Assembly: GCA_964020085.1 (NCBI GenBank)
Contig: OZ026600.1
Coordinates: 27,221,783-27,285,782 of the forward strand
DNA from: Micromussa lordhowensis
Taxonomy: Eukaryota > Cnidaria > Anthozoa > Scleractinia > Lobophylliidae
Reading direction: 5' to 3'
Length of the DNA: 64,000 nucleotides
In this document: in pieces, positions 12,501 to 27,500 of the stretch
How the letters are laid out: each line of letters starts with the position of its first letter
Numbering within the stretch: position 1 is the first letter of the stretch
Notes under the pieces: model-generated
Told to the model about the DNA's origin: nothing
What the model saw: the letters and a program-made list of their open reading frames with translations, nothing else
Database searches by the model: none
Program-made: the position numbers and the translations under genes

Positions 12501-15500
12501 GTGTTGTCTGGCTTACCGTGGGAGGTGTGTCTCCTCTACTTAGATGACATCATAGTCCACGGTAGAGAGTTTGGGGAAGCAATCAAGAGACTCCGCACTG
12601 TGTTACAGCGGTTACGTGATGCGGGCCTCAAATTGAGCCCCAAGAAGTGCATTCTCCTTCAGCATTCCGTTCCTTTTCTTGGCCATGTGGTGAGCAATCA
12701 TGGTGTATCTACTGACCCCAAGAAGATCGAGGCTGTACGAACTTGGCCCTCTCCCTGCACAGCGAAGGATGTCAAAAGCTTCCTGGGTCTCTGCTCTTAC
12801 TACAGGCGCTTTGTCCGTGGCTTTGCTGACATCGCAAGACCCCTTTACAGGCTAACTGAGAACCAAAGAGAATTCCGGTGGACCAGCGAGTGTGAGGATG
12901 CATTCCACCGGCTAAAAACCTTGCTGACAACAGCTCCCATTTTGGCCTTCCCAACTGCCGATGGCCTGTTCATCTTAGATGCCGACGCAAGCAATACTGG
13001 CCTTGGCGCAGTACTCTCTCAAGTCCAGGAGGGGGAAGAGAAGGTGATTGCGTTCCACAGCAAGTCACTGAGCAAGAGTGAGAGAAACTATTGTGTGACT
13101 CGTAAGGAACTTTTAGCAGTTGTTGTGGCAGTAAAGACCTACTATCACTACCTGTGTGGAAGGCAGTTCCTCGTCTGCACTGACCATGGTGCTCTTAAAT
13201 GGCTGCTAAAGTTCAAAAATCCTAAAGGCCAACTCGCCAGGTAGCTTGAACTCCTGGGGACTTATGATTTTAACATCCAGCACCGTTCTGGTATATGCCA
13301 TGGAAATGCTGACGCTCTTTCGAGAAGACCATGTGGTGACTGCCGATACTGTGACCGTGCCAAGCAAAAGGGAGAGAGCTCTTCAGCTGCAGATTCAGAA
13401 ACAACAGACGCTGTTCTATGTGGTGCATCCCAAGGCTCAGACAAAACCACGGATGGGGATAGCCTGCCATTTCATCGATTAGATCCAAAACCTTTACCTG
13501 AAGGTCAAGAGTTTCAAACTGGGTTTATGGGTGCCACAAGTGACCTGCGGGCTTGTCAGATCGCCGATGATGACTTAAGGAAGATTATCACATGGAAGGA
13601 GTCTTGCCACTCTCGCCCGGCGTGGAAGGATGTGTCAATTGAAAGCAAACCCATCAAGAGTTACTGGAGTCAATGGGTCCGTTTGTCACTATGTAATGGT
13701 GTCCTTTGCCGGCGGTGGGAATTGGAAGCAGGAGATGAGATCCACTGGCAGTTTGTTATACCATCCAATCTCAGAAACGACATCCTCCACGAGCTACACA
13801 CCACGGAGACCGCGGGGCACCTGGGTGTCAACAAGACGCTACAAAGGGTTAAAGGAAGGTTCTATTGGCCTGGGTGCACAAACGATGTGAAAGATTGGTG
13901 TCGGGCATGCGACCTCTGCGCCTCCAGGGAAAGGCCATCTTGCACACCCCGAGCGCCCCTGAGGACCTACAACATTGGTACACCTCTCGAGAGGGTGGCG
14001 CTGGACATTTTGGGGCCATTGCCTGACTCGGACCGTGGTAACAAATACATCCTCATCATAGGAGATTACTTTTCAAAGTGGACGGAGGCCTATGCCATTC
14101 CCAATCAAGAGGCAACAACTGTAGCACGAGTGTTAGTTGAAGAGTTTGTGGCTCGTTTCGGCATCCCGAGGCAGATCCATTCCGATCAGGGAAGAAACTT
14201 CGAGTCGAAAGTTTTTCAAGAAATGTGCAAGTCACTGGGAATGGACAAGACCAGAACCACGCTCCTCCACCCCCAATCAGATGGAATGATTGAGCGTTTT
14301 AACTGGACCATAGAGGGAATGCTATCCAAGTTTGTGGCAGAGAATCAAAGAGATTGGGATAGTCACTTGCCTATTCTGATGATGGCTTATCGCTCTGCTG
14401 TTCACGAAACTACCTCCTTTACTCCATGTGAGTTGATGTTCGGGCGCAAGATCGACCTCCCGATTGACCTTCAGCTTGGACGACCCGAACAAGACAGTGG
14501 TGACCAGAACAAAACTGAATATGTCCAACGACTGCAAGCCCGACTGGATCGGGTTCATGCGTTTGCCCGTGGGAACATGAAGTTAGGGAGCGAAAGGCAC
14601 AAGCGGTACTACGATCACAAGGCACAGAATCGTGGCTTTGAGCGTGGGGACCCTGTCTGGCTCCATAACCCTAGGCGCAAGAAAGGCAGGACTCCGAAGT
14701 TGCAGAGGCCCTGGGAGGGGCCATACTTAGTGACATCACGCCTAGATGACTTGGTTTACAGAATCCAGAAAGGGCCTAGATCTAAACCAATGGTCGTCCA
14801 TGTTGACCGATTAAAGAAGTATCAAGGGAACAGTTTCGATAACTGGCTAGCAGAGCCAAAGACAACGGGTGCCATTCCTACTAACGGCAAGTCGGCCAAG
14901 CAGCATGTTCCCGAGTCTGCAGCGGCAGCAGCCAAGGGCCCTGAAGGGGCGCCTACCACTGCTGAAGGAGCTGGGGAAAGGCCGCGTTGGTCACAAAGGA
15001 AACCTGCCTGGACAGTGGACTACCAAATGGACTGAAACATTGTTTATCTTTTCTTAAATTCAGCTAATTGTGACATTTCGTGAAAATGTAGTTTTGTTCT
15101 TTTGTAAGAAGGGGGGTGGTGTGACGGAACTACTGCGTGACATTATTCTAGTTGTGACTTACAGCCTTGTTGCGTAACTACCACGCGGTTGTAATAGGAT
15201 CTTTCGAGTGAGTTACAGGATCGGATAGACGAATAAATACATGTGCGTGTTTGGCGAGAAAACTGTTGTTTAATTCAGCTCGTTACAATATATTGGCTTC
15301 TAATTAACTTTGTTTTACTGTACATTCAGTGGCATCAAAACCGTCAAGGCAAGCATGCATTATTTTCCTATGCAGTCCTCTTGAACAGTGTAGTTTCTGG
15401 TTGGCTAGCAGGTCTTGCGAGGTCTCACATGAATGGCTTGTTACCCTTTGAGAGAACGATAGAATAAAGACCATACCTAATGCCTCCAGTCCCAAAACAT

Positions 15501-18500
15501 GAACAATTACAATGCCATGATCACCAATAGAATTAAAAGCTAACGAGAGCTACTACACTTAAATCAGTTTTACATACATTGTACATGTACTAACCTTCAC
15601 AGTGTAACAGTCACTCAATGGCACTGAACTTGCAAGGTGCTGTTTTTAAGATATGTAAGGTTATTTGTCAATATATTACAACCTAGAAACTGACCAGTCA
15701 GTTAAATTTCCTATCATTTACACCGTAGCCAAACACTTGTTTATATCTTTAACTTAGATCTTAGCAGGATAATTTTTTGGAATTTCCCTTTTGATCCCTA
15801 AGATAAATAGATTTAATTTGCAATCATTAAGAACCTGGTCATCTCCATTTGAATTGACTATTTTAAGGTTATTCATTTATAATCATTAAAGTTGTCTGTC
15901 TTTACTCTATAGGACCTCAAACTCAACCTACTTGCAAAAGACTCTCTTTACCCTTTGGCTCAATTCCTGTGTCGCCTTGCAGTGTGAGTTGTTGAAATCC
16001 TGCCAATAAACCCTTTTAATTCCAAGATCAAAATAGCAATTCTTGTTACTTATTTCCATTATTTCTTGTAATAGTTGCCCTGAGAATTTAGCAGCAAATC
16101 AAGACAAGACTTAATTACATGACCATGTTAATACTATACTGTGCTTGATATCGCAGAGATCTTGGAAGGCATCCATATGTGGAGTACTACTACAGGGACT
16201 TTCCTTCCCTTTTCACTGGCTCATGGGACACACCTGCTTGTATTACAAAAGGTAACACAAAGGCAGACATTTCACAAATAATGGTAAAGTGTGTATTTAG
16301 TGTTGGGGCGTGACAGCTTGGGTGTGAAAGCTTTATTTAGTTCTGTTTTGCAGCGACCTTGATGTTATGAACTACACCAAATCATAGCTGCAAGAGAATC
16401 TTAGACAATTATGGCTATTATGTACCAAATCCTAAATAGTGATTAGCCAGCCGAGTTGAAAAAATGAATCAAATCCTGCAGTGTGTTTGGCAACCCGAGG
16501 AGGAAAAAAATGAGCCCGATCTTGCACTGTGATTGGTATAGGGAACATGGGGGTGATTGCCTGGTGCCTCCTGCAAGAGAAATGCAGTTCTTTAGGGAGC
16601 TTTAACAAACGTCGACCACAACACCAATGGGAGCTGTCGAAGCCATGAACCAAATAAACCAGAGAGAGACATGAGTTTAGAACATCGTGTTATCAACACA
16701 CTCGAAGAACTAGAAGTAATATGCAAATACAAAAACAGCGTGCAAATTACCTATACGAACGTATTCTCACACCTTCGTTCACGTGACCGGAAACAATGAA
16801 TATTTTCGAAAAAGGAACTGAATATTACAACCCCTTTTTCCAAAAAAAAACAAAGCTACTCTGAACCTTAAGTTAACATTCGCAACAATAACTGAGGTAA
16901 GCGGCTTGCTAAACAACAACGAAATAACAGAAAAAATGAAAACTGATTAGCACAGTTCTAAAGTTTTAAATGTCCATCCTGGAAGGTGCCTTGACCACTC
17001 TTCCACTGCGTGTTACATACTGACTTCCTGTACTTGGGGCTGAGGCGACTGGTTGAGCTGCTCCAGGGGTTGGACTGTCAGGTTGAGCAACCGGTGATGG
17101 TGAACTAGTGCTGCTCTTAGGGTTAGGTTGGCTCGGTATGCTAATAGGAAGATCAATTCCCACAGAGGAACTGCGAACTTGATTGCTCTTAAGGTCAAAC
17201 TTGACCTGCTTGGGCCCAGGTTGAGGCACTTGACGTATATGAGATCGGTTACGGCGTAACTCCTTTCCACTTGGTGTGGACACTATGTAAGACCGAGGGG
17301 CTTCCCTGGCCTTATCCAGTAGAATAGCTGGCTTCCATTCCAGTGTCTTGGGGTTCTGAATGGTCGCTTGCTGTCCTGGGACAAGACTGGGTAAGGCAGC
17401 GGCGTGCTGATCATGGTAATACTTCTGTTGTGCCTGTCTCTCTTGCAGTCTGCCGATGACGTCATCATGGGTGTGGTCACTTAGGATTTTCCTGGATAGA
17501 TTGTCCTGCACCTGTCTTCCGAGCAGCAGTTCTGCTGGGGATGGCAACTTGCTGTCGACTGGAGTTGCTCGAAGACATAGAAGGGCTATGTTTGGGTCTG
17601 AGTTAGACCTCTTGGCTTTCTTCAGGGCTCCTTTTATGCTTTTCACTTGGCTCTCAATGAATCCGTTACTACGTGGGTAGTTGGGAGAACTCGTCACGTA
17701 ACTGAAACCATACTCCTCTGCAAACTGACGGTAACACCCTTGGAAGTGGGGCCCGTTATCTGATCTCACGATTCTTGGAATTCCTTGTTCGCTAAAGATT
17801 TGCTTGGTTAAATCTGCTACAAACTTGCTAGTGCTGTTGCCCTTGGGAATTTTTCTGACAAACGGATACTTGGTGTAGTAATCCGCAATCAAAAGGAATT
17901 CATCATCGTCAAGGTAAAAGATGTCAGTTCCTACTGTGTGCCATGGCCTTGGTGGTACTTCGGTTTGTATCAGAGGTTCCCTTGCTTGTTTAGGCTGGAG
18001 TTCCTGGCAAATTGTGCATGACTTAGTCATTTCTTCGATATCAATGTTCAGGTTCCTCCAAAACACTGACGTTCGTGCCCTTAGCTTGGTCTTCTCTATA
18101 CCTTGGTGACTGGCATGCAGTTTGGATAGGATTTCTCCCTGGAGGGCCTGCGGAACAACAATTCGGCGACCTTTGAAGATCAGGCTGTCTTTGATGGACA
18201 GTTCTTCGCGAAAAGTCCAGTAAGGTCGTATCAGTGAAGGCAGTTCCCTTACTGTGGTGGGCCAGCCATTGTAAGCAACTTCCTTGAGGGCAGAAAGCTC
18301 CGGGTCTTTCGCTGTTTTTGCTCGGATCCTTTGCAAACACTCGCTTGAGAATTGTGGGCAAACATCATGAATCTCCACATTTAGATCAGGGATTGGTATC
18401 TCCTCTTCAGGTGAGAGCCTTGAGAGAGCATCGGCTACCAGCACTTGTTTGCCTGGTCGATACTTGATAGTGACGTCATATGGCTGCAAGCGTAGAAGCA

Positions 18501-21500
18501 TTCTCTGCAGTCTCGGGGGTGCTGACAAGTTTTTCAGCTGGATAGCCTCCAGAGGTTTGTGGTCGGACTCTGCAATTAAACTTTGGCCATATAGTTAGGT
18601 GTTGAAACGCTCACATCCATAGACCACAGCTAGGAGCTCTCGCTCAATGTTAGCATAACGTGACTCAGTGTCCGTTAAGGCTTTGCTGGCAAAGGCGATT
18701 GGCTTTTTATTCTGCAGTAAGGCAGCTCCAAGACCTGTCGAAGAAGCATCAACTTGGAGGGTGACTTCTTTGGTTGGATCATAGTATGCCAGTGCAGCTC
18801 CTGCATTGATGGCATTCTTAATTGCATCGAAGGCTTGCTGATGGGCGGAGTTCCAGTCAAAAAGACTATTCTCCTTAACTAGCTCTCGAAGTGGGGCTGT
18901 CAGGGTGCTGAGGCCAGAAATGAATGGACCCATGTAGGTTGCCAATCCAAGGAATGCCTGTAATTCCTGTTTGTTAGTTGGGGGTGCCATCTGCTTCAGA
19001 GCTGATACCTTGCTTGGGTCTGGCTGAACACCATCTTCACCACAAATGACACCATAGAATTTAATCTTCTTCTGTTTAATCTTGCATTTGTCCGGGTTAA
19101 TCTTCAGCCCAGTATTCCTACATCTTGTCAGCATGCCATAAAGGTGATTATCGTGCTCCTGTTCTGACATTCCACAGATAACAATGTCATCAGCGATTCC
19201 AATAGTGCCCTCACAACCTTCAAAGGTCTGGTCTATCTTTGCTTGGAATACGTCCTGTGACATCTTGAGACCAAATGGCATGCGCAGAAATCTGTAGCGG
19301 CCAAACGGTGAATTGAAGGTGGTTAAATAGCTCGATTCTTGGTCTAGCTCAACGTTCCAATAACCACATTTTGCATCAACAATGGAGAAGTACTTGGCAC
19401 CACTTAGCTTTGGGAGAATTTCTTCCAGAGTAGGGATCACGTGATGCTCTCTGGAAATAGCTTTATTTAGATCTTTGGGATCTAGGCATATTCTCAGTTT
19501 ACCATTTGGCTTTCTGCGGTACACCAGACTGTTCACCCAAGCTTTCGGCTCGCCTTCTTTTATCTTGGTAATAATCCCTCGGGACTCCATATCATCCAGC
19601 TCATCCTTTATGTCATCGTGCAAACTCAATGGCACGCGTCTTTGAGCATGGACAACTGGGGGTACAGACGGGTCCACGGTGATGTGGTACTGACCCTGGA
19701 ATTTCCCGACACCATCGAAACAATCAGGGTAACGTTTCACTAAGTCACCCTTGTCCTTAATGAGTGTAACTTGTTCACGGGTGCGGCTGGCGTTCAATGG
19801 TGAACCTTGCTGCACAGAGCAGTTTAGAGTGACAAGGTTGAGCTCCAGGCATGTTGGCAGCCCAATAATGGCTGGTCCATCTGCTTCCGTGACAAAGAAA
19901 GTTGCTCCTGATTTCCTGCCGTTAAAGACACTATCAATCCGGCACTTCCCATGTTGCACCAGCTTGGCCCCTCCATAAGCAGTGAGCACTGTAGGCGAGT
20001 GTTCAAGAACTCCTGGCTTGGGAAAGCCTTCCGATGTGAGATTCTCAGGATACATCCGGCGATACAGCCTCAAGGGAAGTATGTTTCCTTGAGCTCCTGT
20101 GTCTAACTTGGCCTTGAGCACAGCTGGGCGACTACTGATGCTGTGTAGGTCAACGTTTACGGTGACAAATACTGTACCTCGTTTGCAGGTTGAGCTTGAG
20201 GCCCAATAACATCAACTGCAATTGATTCAAATGTAATTGTTTCAAACTGATCGCTCAGCTCTCTTCTATTTCCATCTCTGCGTTTTCCACTTGCGGATCT
20301 TCGTCTGTTGCGTCGGTCATTACTCCTGGAGTGATGACGCGATCTAGGGTTTTCTCTGTTCCTTTGCCTGCCTCGTGTTCCTCCTTGGTTTCTGGAGCGG
20401 CAAACCCTTGCCCAGTGATTTTCTTTCTGGCAATTTAGGCACACAGATCCATATGCAGGGCATTTCTTTCTGGGCTGTAAAGGATGATCCAGTCCACAGT
20501 TAGGGCATTTCTTTGCCTTGTTCTCACTCTTGTTCTCGTTCATTCCATGAATATCTCTGTTGCTTTCGCCATCCAACTCTTCCATTTGTGACTGGGTGGC
20601 TTCATAGGTCCTGGCGATGTCAATAGCCTCGTCGAGAGTAAGCTGCTCGCCTTTTTCTAGTAGCCTTTCCTGTACTTTCTTGTGTTTGGTTCCAAAGATT
20701 AGTTGCTCGATCAGGCGCTCGTCCGTCTCGTCGTTGTCTCTGAATCGGCACCTCGTAGCTTGATTTCGGCAACATGTCAGGAAGACGTCGACAAATTCAT
20801 CATTTTTCTGCCTGAGCTGTTGAAGCTGGTATCTGGCTAACCTGTGGTTCACTTTCGGCGCTACGTGTTTCTCAAATCGCTCCCATATTTTCGCTGGATT
20901 CGTGCTGTCTTCGGCTTCTGTCCAGGTCCAACTGTTGTACGTTTCTAAACCCTGCCTGCCAATCCACAATAAAATGAACGTGGCTTGTTCCTTAGGCGAC
21001 TTCTTTGAGTATGGCCCGCTGAAAATCAAGACGCAGTATTTCTTGAACTTGGCTAATTCATCCCGCAAGTCGGTGGCGTCCCAATTCATCTCCGGGGTTT
21101 TGAATCCCGCAGCAGTAGCCATGATGTGAAGTTTCGCTTCGGTTTAATTTCGGTTCGCTTTGGTTCGCTTTAATTTTCTTTTACTCCTGACACCATGTCG
21201 AAACGATGAACCAAATAAACCAGAGAGAGAGACATGAGTTTAGAACATCGTGTTATCAACACACTCGAAGAACTAGAAGTAATATGCAAAAACAAGAACA
21301 GCGTGCAAATTACTTACACGAACGTATTCTCACACCTTCGTTCACGTGACCGGAAACTGCGAATACTTCCGAAACCGGAACTGAATATTACAGGAGCGTC
21401 AGCAAAAAGGTTGAATGAGCAGAACAGTGGTTCTACATGTATTTTGAATCTTGAATACATTTCTTACCCGCTATCTGCAAAATGACGACGTGAAATGACC

Positions 21501-24500
21501 AAGTTCTACGTATTTTGGAGAACGAGAACGGCAGTGTTTAATGAGAATGGATAATTTTTCGGATCTGCCTGAGCAACTTTTTGGACCGATAGGCGTTCTG
21601 AGCAGATCTTATACATGTACATATTTGGGACATTTGAAGGTAAAATCCTAGTTTACCAGGCGTCGTCCTGGGCGTCATTGTGGTCATTGCTAAAGCTCTC
21701 TATTAAGTCATTTGACATAATAAAGGTTGTAGCGATCTTACCTTTGTTCATTCAACATGACTGGATATTAGCGCCATTCTTTTCTTGTGTAGTTATGAGT
21801 CTTGACTGTGCCTTGGTCCATAAACAAGCATAACCAACTTGCTCAATATCCAATATCTTGACTTCGCACTTGGTTAATAAGTCGTGTATCATTTCAGACC
21901 AACAGACTGAGATGTTTTTTCCTATTTCTGACGAGCCTCCTAGTATTATCCAGTGGCTGTACAAATTTCTAAATGGTCAGCAGGTGAGCTAACTCCTACT
22001 CCCCCTGCCACTCCACAGAAGGTGTTAAAAATGAATAAGCGCTAGGGGGAGGTGGGGAACAGAGCTTTAGAGGTATGTAAATAATAGAATATCCTAAAAC
22101 AATTGAAGTTTTACATCAATAAAGGTTTCATTTGTTTCACTTGATGACAGGTTGCATCCTTCCCTCTGCTACCAGGAATGACCAGAAATACATTTAATAT
22201 TATAATGGTAAGCTTCATGTTTAGCTTTTGTTTTACACTTGTTTGAAAAGTACTGGACTTTAACTACAACCATCTTACTATCGTTATTGTGCTTGTGTCG
22301 AAGCTTTACTCTTTGTTCATCCCCATGGGAGATGGAAGTCACCTGGCCGATGATGCTGACAAATTGTTCACATGTATTTCTGGCTCAGGTAACCTATCAC
22401 AGGCTTTACTCTTTATTCATTTAGCTGTTGTTGCTTCAATATTGTTTTTTTGTTTGTTTTCTGTTTTATTTTAAAGTGTTTTACCATTTACCATGGCTAC
22501 ATAACTGTATTCCTGACATTAGCGATCTTTTGAGTGAACAGAAAAATCTCTTATGTAAATTGATAGGATACAGTTTCAACTAAGCATACCTATGAAAAAA
22601 TGGACCGATTAGTTAATTCAATGTCAAGAATTTATTATTTATCTTTTCCGCATGGTAAAATTTTGGTCTTAAATTTTGCACTCTGATTGCCTGTGAAGTC
22701 AATTTCATTAGGGAAATGTAAACACCTGTTATTGCAAAGTTTGGCTTTAATGTTTTTATGAAAGGAATAGAAAATGGCCCTCTTCTGTGTGTCTCCCGTG
22801 AGTAATTTTCTGGATCCAAACTTGATGTTAGTGTGAGATGAAAATTGCGTTGACTGTGTCAGTCAAAAGGCCACTTTCGATAAATTAAAATTCAGCTTGA
22901 TAGTGAGGCCTAGAGGTCACAAACAAAAGAACTGAATAAACATGGTCATTCAATTTCCTTTGTTTGTGTCCTCTAAGCCTCACTGCCAAGCTGAATTTTA
23001 GTATATCGAAAGTGGTCTATTAAAGGACCCTAGGTGGCCTCTGCCATTGTTGGAACCATAGAAATTATCGATGTTGCATAGTGAAGCAAAATTTTATTGC
23101 TTTACTGTAAGTTGCGTTTCTGAAAGTATGTTTAATAAGCTTGATTAGTTTAACAATGATTTCCTTTGTATTGACATGCTCGGAATAAAATATATAGGTG
23201 AGGCTGATTAGGACCCTTAAAGTGTTCTTTTTTGTTGTTGTTGCAGAAGAGAGGAATAACGCTTTCAAAGAATCATTTGTCACATTGCAGGGAAAACTTA
23301 GTTGGTAAGATATCAGCATGCCAGAGTTGTATTACATTTAGCCAGGTTTAACACGGAGGAACACTATAATGAGATCTTAATGCCAGTTTGTAAGCTCATT
23401 TGTCACATCCTGGGCTGTGCTATTGCTGCGTCACTTGGCATTTTGTAACGTTCCTCCTTGTTCTCTTTCATACACTGTAGCTTTCATTCAGCAGCAAATA
23501 AAGTGGTGGCATTTTTGGCTGATAGAGGTAGGCAAATCATGCTTAAAATTCTGTAATCCTTGGCTAAACCCGGCACTAGACTACGAGTGGTCCCTCTGAA
23601 AGTACATTGCATGCGACAAGAAAGAAAATCTCAAGGACAAAATGGCTGCGCCAAATCTTGGAGGCGACAAGCAGCTTTTGAGCAGCCAATTTTTCTTAAT
23701 CTTTTCTTTCTCGCCATGCACAATGGACTGAGCGAAAAAGGTACTACTCGTAGTCTAACCTGGTATTCTGGCTGTTTATCAGTAGTATACCTAGCTCCTT
23801 TGCTCCCTAACCAATCAGAGCAATGATTGGTTAGGGAGCCAATGGCAAGTTATGATTGGATAAATGAAAGCCTCTGTAAACTGGCGTTAGTTAGTGAGAT
23901 AATCATGGTAACGAAATAGAACCACACAAAGCAACGAAAAATCTCATCCGACTTTGGTTACAAGCCTTTGTAAGGAAAAACATGGCGACTGGTTTATTTG
24001 CCATTATTCTTAGCGCCCGAAAACGTTGCAACGCTCATAAAAGCCTACAGAAAAGTTCTCAGAAAATGTTCAAACCTAGTATACACAATGTTGGGACAAG
24101 GGACAAATTTACAAAGTATGACTTTCCTTGCACCTAATAGGGCTAATGAATGAAAACTTTATTTATTGCACGGTAAAAATATCAGTAACAATATTAGAAA
24201 AATGAAATACGTCACCTGTGAAATTTTCCTTATACTGGTTTACATATTTTTCGTGTGCGTGTCCGATGCACAGAACCATTAATTAATGCCTCTCTTGGAG
24301 ATGTCTAGATATTTTGTAGTGTGATGTTCCTCGGGAAAATCATTCCATAGGGAAGTTCCGCTGTAACTGAACCTAACTGTGTTATGTTCACAAGGTATTG
24401 TGGTAAAATGTACAGTCGCCATCTAATACGGAGGATTGATTCTATGAACTATGGAAATTATTCAGCACTAGCTCAGAAGTGCAAGTTGGAAGTCTATTGC

Positions 24501-27500
24501 AGTTACGTCCGTGAATCGAACCTTTTGTTTATTTTTTAACTACCTTTACTTTGCTCTTGTTTGTCGTCTACAAGGATTGACCTGTAAAGACCTGGACTGT
24601 CTACCGTTTGGTGTTACTGTACCTATCAGGGAAGCTCTTCACCAGTCCGCTGCCGATCCACCTCTCACTCTTCCCACTGGAGCATATCAGCTCATTGGTG
24701 AGTAACAGAATTTACCAGAGCCTCTCTCCAATCTGCCCTCAGGGACGTGGGAACCTGGGAACAAGGTTAAGGTTTCACTGGGCTGAAAAGTTGATCAAAT
24801 AACCTTAGACCTTCCTGTCTTTGGGAAATCAAATCTAAATCTCTGGGACAAAATTTGTGTAGATATCTTTTTTTTTAACTTGGTGTTAAAATTTTCTGTA
24901 CTGTATAATAATTCTCAGTTGATTTAAGTATGAATATCTGCTATATTTTAAAAACTTTTAGGGCGTGAAGACCTTGCCTCCATGCTCTTGACGGACGCCA
25001 CGAAGCTAAATTCTTATGGCCCACTCAAAGTATGTAATGCTAATTAGATGGATTTGAAAGTACCTTTGTTAAGCTAAATAACGAGTTTGCTTCGGTCTGA
25101 AGTTACACTTCCTGAGTTACTGTAATTTAAATAATAACCAAATCAATGCGCGCGCTCTGATTGGTCAATCAGCTATGGGTTATTGTGCCGGTAAACCCAT
25201 GGGAAAATCGCGCGTCTTCTGAATTATTGTATAAAAGCAATTGACCACAAGTTTCTATGGGTTTTAGGCTGATAAACCACTTGGGATGTTGGTAGAACAC
25301 TCGAAGAATCCGTAAACCACTCGCCTGCGGCTCGTGATTTACAAATTCTTCTCGTGTTCTACCAATATCCCACGTGGTTTATCAGCCTATAACCCATAGA
25401 AACTTGTGGTCTATTGCTTAAATAATTAGTTTATCAACCTAGTGAGTTATAACTGGTTACAAATCTTGTGAGTTATAATTGGTTTACAAACCTAATGAAG
25501 TATAATTGGTTTATTAACCTAGTGAGGTATTGTGACGATGTGTTTTTTCTTCAAACACTGTAAATTTCTGACTGAACCCGTTGAACTTGAACTGACAACT
25601 GGGGGAATCCAACTCTGGAGAGCACTGCTTGCTTGCGGGAACGGAAATTCGTCACGATTTCCTGGTACATGAGGATCTACTTCAATGGTCTTCAGTACGG
25701 ACGTCAGGGAAGAGACATAACTTGGTCCAACAGTAGTTTATTCTGCACTTGTTAACGTCGAGGATGTAATCGACTAAATGTTACAAAATCAGTTACTTAT
25801 ATATGATTTCGAAGGTACAAAGTACGATTCTTAAGTAAATACGCCCCCTGCTTAAAAACAGTTAAGCAACAGAGCACTTTTTCCGTGTTACCATAGCCTC
25901 ATCTAAACACGAGGAGGGTTAGGAGAATTCGAGACAGTTGTTCAAACCCGAGACGTAGTCGAGGGTTTGCATAACCTAGAGACCTAGCAACCGAGACCTA
26001 GCAACCGAGACCTAGCAAGCGTTAAACAACACCAAAACCAATCCGATGGGTTTTGCACATCATCAGCTTTATGTCATAGATTCAGAGTTAGATTCCTTTA
26101 TTTTATAAAGAAAGGATATTACGTGGCCGCGCGGAGATTATCTTCGAGCGTTGAAAAGTATTTCATGAGTGAGGGCAGCGAATGAGTGAAATATCTTTCA
26201 ACACGAGAAGAGAAATTTCGTATCTCCAAACGACCATGTAATTTTCTTTTTATTATATAAATTTTCACAATACATAAAGTTTTTGGCGATTTTACGAAGA
26301 TTTCCAAAGATTTTCAAAAATTTGTCCGAGGGCCAGACGAACGGTTCCGAACATTCCCGAAGATAACCGAAGATAGTCGAAGACTTTCGAAGATGTTTCC
26401 ATCATACACCAGCAAATTTAAGAGCAGTTAAATAAAAATGATATCCTCACTTGTGGGGATATCGTTTTTATCAATTTGCTACATCTCGGTATACCACTAA
26501 CTTTTATATAATAAATAAACAATAGCCTTCGTTTGGCACGAAAATATGTTCGGATATTTGTTTCCGGGGACATTATCTGTTCTGAGAAGCGAACAATTTT
26601 TTTCTCAAGCTTTGCTCTTGGAGAACTGTTCGCTTCTTGGAAATATAATGTCTGCGGACAAATATCCGAGCATGTTTTCGCACCAAATGGAGGCTATTGT
26701 TTATATATAATTCCTTTGTTTTTTTTAAAAAAAAAAAACGTTTCTCCAATTGTGGAATACTGCATTGCATTGCTTCCTTCTCTGTTAATTTTTCTCTGTT
26801 CCTTTTCCCAACAAGAAACCAACATTGAAAGAAGGAGAAATAGATGATGGCTTCATCTTAGATGACGAGGTTAGTTTATTGTCTTCAGCTGAGATTTCAT
26901 CACCAGTCAAAGAGTTAGCTCTTTTTGCTGTTCATTCTCATATTGAAAAAATATCTCCTGTGCAGTGCTATGAAAGCCAAGCTCCTTTTTTTCTCAGATA
27001 TTGGCCTTACGGTTTGGTAAAGACCTGCGAGTTCAAGAAATAAGAAGACTCTTGCAGTCTTCCAAGCCCGTTACTGTCAATGTTGTTCAAAAACCTGAAG
27101 TCAGGTACGTCTTGTCGACCTTGATTCTCTGCTTACACAAAATTCTTCCCTGCTTGAGAGACGATTCAAGTGGAACATTCTATAGTGATGACGTAGCTCG
27201 ACACTGATCCGTGCAGGGTCCTCATTGGTTGTTATTTGCGCGCGAAAATTTTTAAACCGAGCAACGACCAATTAGAAACGCTGTAATGTTCTCCGTGGTG
27301 TTGCGTCGTCATCATGGAATAAGTAAATTAACTGTAAGTAAATTTTACTCTTGGGCAAGTGAAAATAGAAGTCTGGAGGACTGGCGGGCAAGTGAAGTTA
27401 GCCTCAGTAGTCTTGTGAGTGGCAATGTGAGCTTGATAAATGATACTTTTCTGTCAGAAGCTATATCACACTTCAAGACGAGCGAAACAATAAGTTGACA

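Larger units (their letters stand above)
9665..15287 (+). mobile_element. Gypsy-type LTR retrotransposon G1
   Basis: Complete layout: 168-bp LTRs, primer site, gag, pol in the order protease-RT-RNase H-integrase (Gypsy order), purine tract. Flanked by ATATAT at 9659-9664 and 15288-15293. The two LTRs differ at about 8 positions, so insertion is not recent. It sits in ANAPC1 intron 11 in sense orientation; its LTR AATAAA could end ANAPC1 transcripts early. Confidence 0.95.
16635..21392 (-). mobile_element. Gypsy-type LTR retrotransposon G2
   Basis: Antisense in ANAPC1 intron 13. LTRs of 195 and 197 bp (TGTCGAA...ATTACA), a 5-bp target duplication GGAGC at 16630-16634 and 21393-21397, and gag then pol on minus. 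The LTRs differ at a number of sites, especially near their inner ends. Confidence 0.95.
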
